A stretch of 8,345 nucleotides of DNA from Fidelibacterota bacterium (GTDB lineage: Bacteria; Fidelibacterota; UBA8477): NCBI GenBank assembly GCA_021734045.1, contig JAIPJR010000096.1, positions 1 through 8,345 of the forward strand. The letters are read 5' to 3'. A program made the position numbers and the translations under genes. The notes beneath the pieces are model-generated. The model saw nothing but the letters and a program-made list of their open reading frames with translations. It had not been told where the DNA came from and did no database searches. Of the stretch, positions 6,567 through 8,345 are shown in pieces. The stretch's first letter is position 1; each line of letters starts with the position of its first letter.

Positions 6567-6698
6567 GGTCACAAAAGATTTTTTTTAGTTGTGATCTTCA
6601 GGCAAATGTCCATTTCGTGGAATACTGATTTTGATTCAAAACTTCCGGAATTCACAGGCCCCGGGAGTTTTGTCACAGAATGGGTATCCTGCCTGAAG
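6567..6698 (+). promoter_or_regulatory. Candidate structured 5' leader of the aminotransferase gene
   Basis: Nested inverted repeats fill this stretch. Hairpin A is GGTCACAA (6567-6574) with TTGTGATC (6589-6596), 8 bp with one G-U pair and a T-rich loop. A 9-bp perfect match, CTTCAGGCA (6596-6604) with TGCCTGAAG (6690-6698), could close a domain of about 100 nt. Inside is TCCA (6609-6612) with TGGA (6618-6621), and a strong hairpin CAAAACTTCCGG (6637-6648) with CCGGGAGTTTTG (6661-6672), 12 bp with one G-U pair and a 12-nt loop. The closing helix ends 13 nt before the AGAGG ribosome binding site (6712-6716). I recognise no known riboswitch class. Structure is inferred from pairing alone and no transcription start is visible. 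Confidence 0.3.
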
Positions 6699-6722
6699 TA
6701 CCATTAAAAATAGAGGTATATC

Positions 6723-7919
6723 ATGCGAAAATTTTCAGAACGATTTAACCGGTTGGGGACAGAGACTGCTTTTGCTGTCGGCGCGGATGCAGCGGCCTGG
6801 GCAGCGAAAGGGCACACGGTTTATCCGTTTCATCTGGGTGATATTAATCTACCCACGCCGCAACACATCGTGGATGGGGCTATGGCAGCCATTAAAGCGG
6901 GAAAAACCGGCTATGCGCCTGGTCCGGGCATTCTGCCGCTGAGGGAAGCACTGGCTGAAGATGTGGGCAAGGCCAGAGGCATTGAATACACATCCGAGAA
7001 TGTGTCAGTCCAGCCGGGTGGGAAGCCGGTCATCAGTAAGTTTTTAGGGGTGATTCTGTCAGAGGGCGAATCGGTCCTTTATCCCAATCCCGGCTACCCG
7101 ATTTATGAGTCCCAGATCGAATTTCTGGGGGGCAAAGCCTTACCGTACGGGTTTAGTCCCACGGCGGACGGTTTTGCCATGAACCGGGAGGAGATTGAAA
7201 AACAGATCACCGACAAAACTGTGGCCATTATCTACAACAATTACCAGAATCCCATCGGCGCGGAATCTACGGATGAGGAGATGCAATGGGTAGCCAACCT
7301 GGCACTGAAGCATGACCTGTGGGTCATGTCGGATGAGGCTTATTTTGATATTCGCTACAGTGGAAAGGGCAAGAGTATCGCCAGCCTGCCCGGCATGGCG
7401 GAACGCACGGTCATCTTATACACTTTTTCAAAAAAATTCGCCATGACGGGCTGGCGGTTGGGCGGCGCCATTGGTCCCAAAGAACTTATCGCGGGGATAT
7501 CCAAATTCAACACCAACTATGAGTCCTGTTCTAACCATTTTATCCAGCATGCCGGTGTGGTTGCACTCACCGGTCCGGATGAACCTCAGCAGGCGATTGT
7601 CCGGGAACTGGAGCGCCGCCGGGATGCGCTGACCGCGGCATTACAAAACATCGACGGGGTGAAGGTGACCAAGCCTAATACCACCTTTTATCTCTTTCCG
7701 GATATAACCGAAATTTATCACCGTAAGGGTTATACCCGTTCGGCTGATTTTCGCAAAGACGCCTTGGAGAAGACCGGTGTTTCGTTCTGCTCTCGGGAGC
7801 ATTTCGGCAGAGCTTTGCCGGGGGAGGACAAGGTCTTTGTTCGCTTCGCCTATTCGGGCATTGAGGTGGATCAGATCGAGGAGGGACTAGCCAAACTGAA
7901 GGATTTCTGGGAAGCATGA
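6723..7919 (+). CDS. Fold-type I PLP-dependent aminotransferase (class I/II, aspartate aminotransferase-like)
   Basis: This 398-residue enzyme is predicted to transfer an amino group between an amino acid and a 2-oxo acid in the cytoplasm, using pyridoxal phosphate. Visible marks in order: HLGDINLPTP (37-46) in place of the usual LGxGEPDF; TGYAPGPGILPLREA (62-76); YPNPGYPIYES (120-130) with cofactor-stacking and substrate tyrosines; NNYQNPIG (172-179) with Asn176; SDEAYFD (203-209) with Asp204 and Tyr207; YTFSKKFAMTGWRLG (233-247) with Lys237 as the Schiff-base lysine and Arg245 for phosphate; and Arg374 in VFVRFAYSG, the carboxylate-binding arginine. Length fits subgroup I-gamma. The altered N-terminal motif and GGKPVISKF (99-107) suggest a distinct clade, so the substrate (aspartate, alanine or other) is open. 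AGAGG at 6712-6716 sits 6 nt before ATG. malic enzyme follows after 78 bp without a terminator. Confidence 0.9.
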   Translation: MRKFSERFNRLGTETAFAVGADAAAWAAKGHTVYPFHLGDINLPTPQHIVDGAMAAIKAGKTGYAPGPGILPLREALAEDVGKARGIEYTSENVSVQPGGKPVISKFLGVILSEGESVLYPNPGYPIYESQIEFLGGKALPYGFSPTADGFAMNREEIEKQITDKTVAIIYNNYQNPIGAESTDEEMQWVANLALKHDLWVMSDEAYFDIRYSGKGKSIASLPGMAERTVILYTFSKKFAMTGWRLGGAIGPKELIAGISKFNTNYESCSNHFIQHAGVVALTGPDEPQQAIVRELERRRDALTAALQNIDGVKVTKPNTTFYLFPDITEIYHRKGYTRSADFRKDALEKTGVSFCSREHFGRALPGEDKVFVRFAYSGIEVDQIEEGLAKLKDFWEA

Positions 7920-7997
7920 CCCGCAGATGGAGCATTTCAATAAAATTTAACCTGAACACCAGAGCCGTTGCCGACTCTGACCAAGGAGAATGAATCG

Positions 7998-8345
7998 ATG
8001 ATTACAAAGCAGGATGCCCTTGAGTATCACAGCAGAGGTCGTAAGGGAAAAATTGAGGTCAACGCCACCAAACCTTGTTCCACACAGCGGGATTTAAGTC
8101 TGGCTTACTCGCCGGGTGTGGCACACCCTTGTTTGGAGATTGAAGCCAATCCGGCATTGGAGAAGGAATACACAGCCAAAGGAAATCTGGTAGCCGTTAT
8201 CTCCAATGGAACAGCTGTACTGGGATTAGGGAATATTGGCGCCCTGGCCGGGAAACCGGTGATGGAAGGCAAGGGCGTTTTATTTAAACGCTTCGCCGAT
8301 ATTGATGTGTTTGATATTGAATTGGATACGCTGGATCCGGAAAAA
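7998..8345 (+). CDS. maeB: NADP-dependent malic enzyme, N-terminal part (3' partial)
   Basis: The first 116 codons run in frame to the right edge. The product would convert malate to pyruvate and CO2 with reduction of NAD(P), in the cytoplasm. Residues 16-116 follow the E. coli MaeB N-terminus closely: [68 protein letters not shown] and [18 protein letters not shown]. Tyr37 (AYSPGV) and Lys92 (MEGKG) are at the places of the catalytic tyrosine-lysine pair. Metal ligands, the nucleotide-binding domain and any C-terminal phosphotransacetylase-like domain lie outside the window, so single- or multi-domain form and NAD versus NADP use cannot be seen. AAGGAGA (7983-7989), 8 nt before ATG 7998, sets the start; an ATG at 7990 stops after three codons. 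It is probably cotranscribed with the aminotransferase. Confidence 0.93.
   Translation, partial: MITKQDALEYHSRGRKGKIEVNATKPCSTQRDLSLAYSPGVAHPCLEIEANPALEKEYTAKGNLVAVISNGTAVLGLGNIGALAGKPVMEGKGVLFKRFADIDVFDIELDTLDPEK

Noticed and set aside
6459-6707. 82-codon open frame in the aminotransferase leader
   Set aside because: No ribosome binding site, no recognisable domain, unusual composition, and it covers the nested inverted repeats.
7961-7978. Hairpin AGAGCCG / CGACTCT between the aminotransferase and maeB
   Set aside because: Has a C-A mismatch in a 7-bp stem and no T tract follows, so it is not a terminator. It lies just upstream of the maeB ribosome binding site but nothing supports a role.

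Overview
All genes in this window read left to right on the + strand. Two proteins end in a type IX secretion (T9SS) type A sorting domain with the PNPFN signature. The first has the PNPFNPST form, which I associate with FCB-group bacteria, especially candidate lineages such as Marinimicrobia/SAR406, KSB1 or Calditrichota, rather than classic Bacteroidetes. The phylum is an inference from protein style; there is no rRNA or marker gene to confirm it. Base composition is even, and I see no phage, transposase, CRISPR or tRNA signal.

Layout. Positions 1-422 hold the C-terminal end of a large secreted protein (end of a fibronectin-III-like domain plus T9SS sorting domain), closed by a hairpin terminator at 459-490. 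The 423-826 gap holds no credible gene. It carries two low-complexity or hairpin elements of the kind that recur between genes in many FCB genomes: a two-hairpin element at 577-646 and a GGATTTG-rich stretch at 692-744. Next comes a complete secreted M1-family zinc aminopeptidase (827-2797) with signal peptide, HEXXH-X18-E site and T9SS sorting domain, closed by a terminator at 2820-2851. A small two-helix membrane protein of unknown function follows (2945-3214), then an Rrf2-family regulator with three candidate Fe-S cysteines (3383-3790). The last three genes are a 774-residue transketolase-type enzyme (4012-6336, terminator 6363-6387), a fold-type I PLP aminotransferase (6723-7919), and the first 116 codons of an NADP-type malic enzyme (maeB, 7998 to the right edge).

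How the genes may work together. The left third is cell-surface or secreted protein biology: a peptidase exported through T9SS would release amino acids from peptides. The right part is central carbon and nitrogen metabolism: transketolase for the pentose phosphate pathway, an aminotransferase joining amino acids to 2-oxo acids, and malic enzyme linking malate and pyruvate. The aminotransferase and malic enzyme are 78 bp apart with no terminator between them and may be cotranscribed. The Rrf2 regulator lies directly upstream of the transketolase and could sense redox or Fe-S status, but no target site can be proven here.

I did not find a clearly new multi-gene system. The most notable unexplained structure is the 386-bp gap before the aminotransferase. 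It contains a perfect 20-bp palindrome (6430-6449) and a stack of nested inverted repeats (6567-6698) ending 13 nt before the ribosome binding site, which could be an undescribed cis-regulatory RNA.
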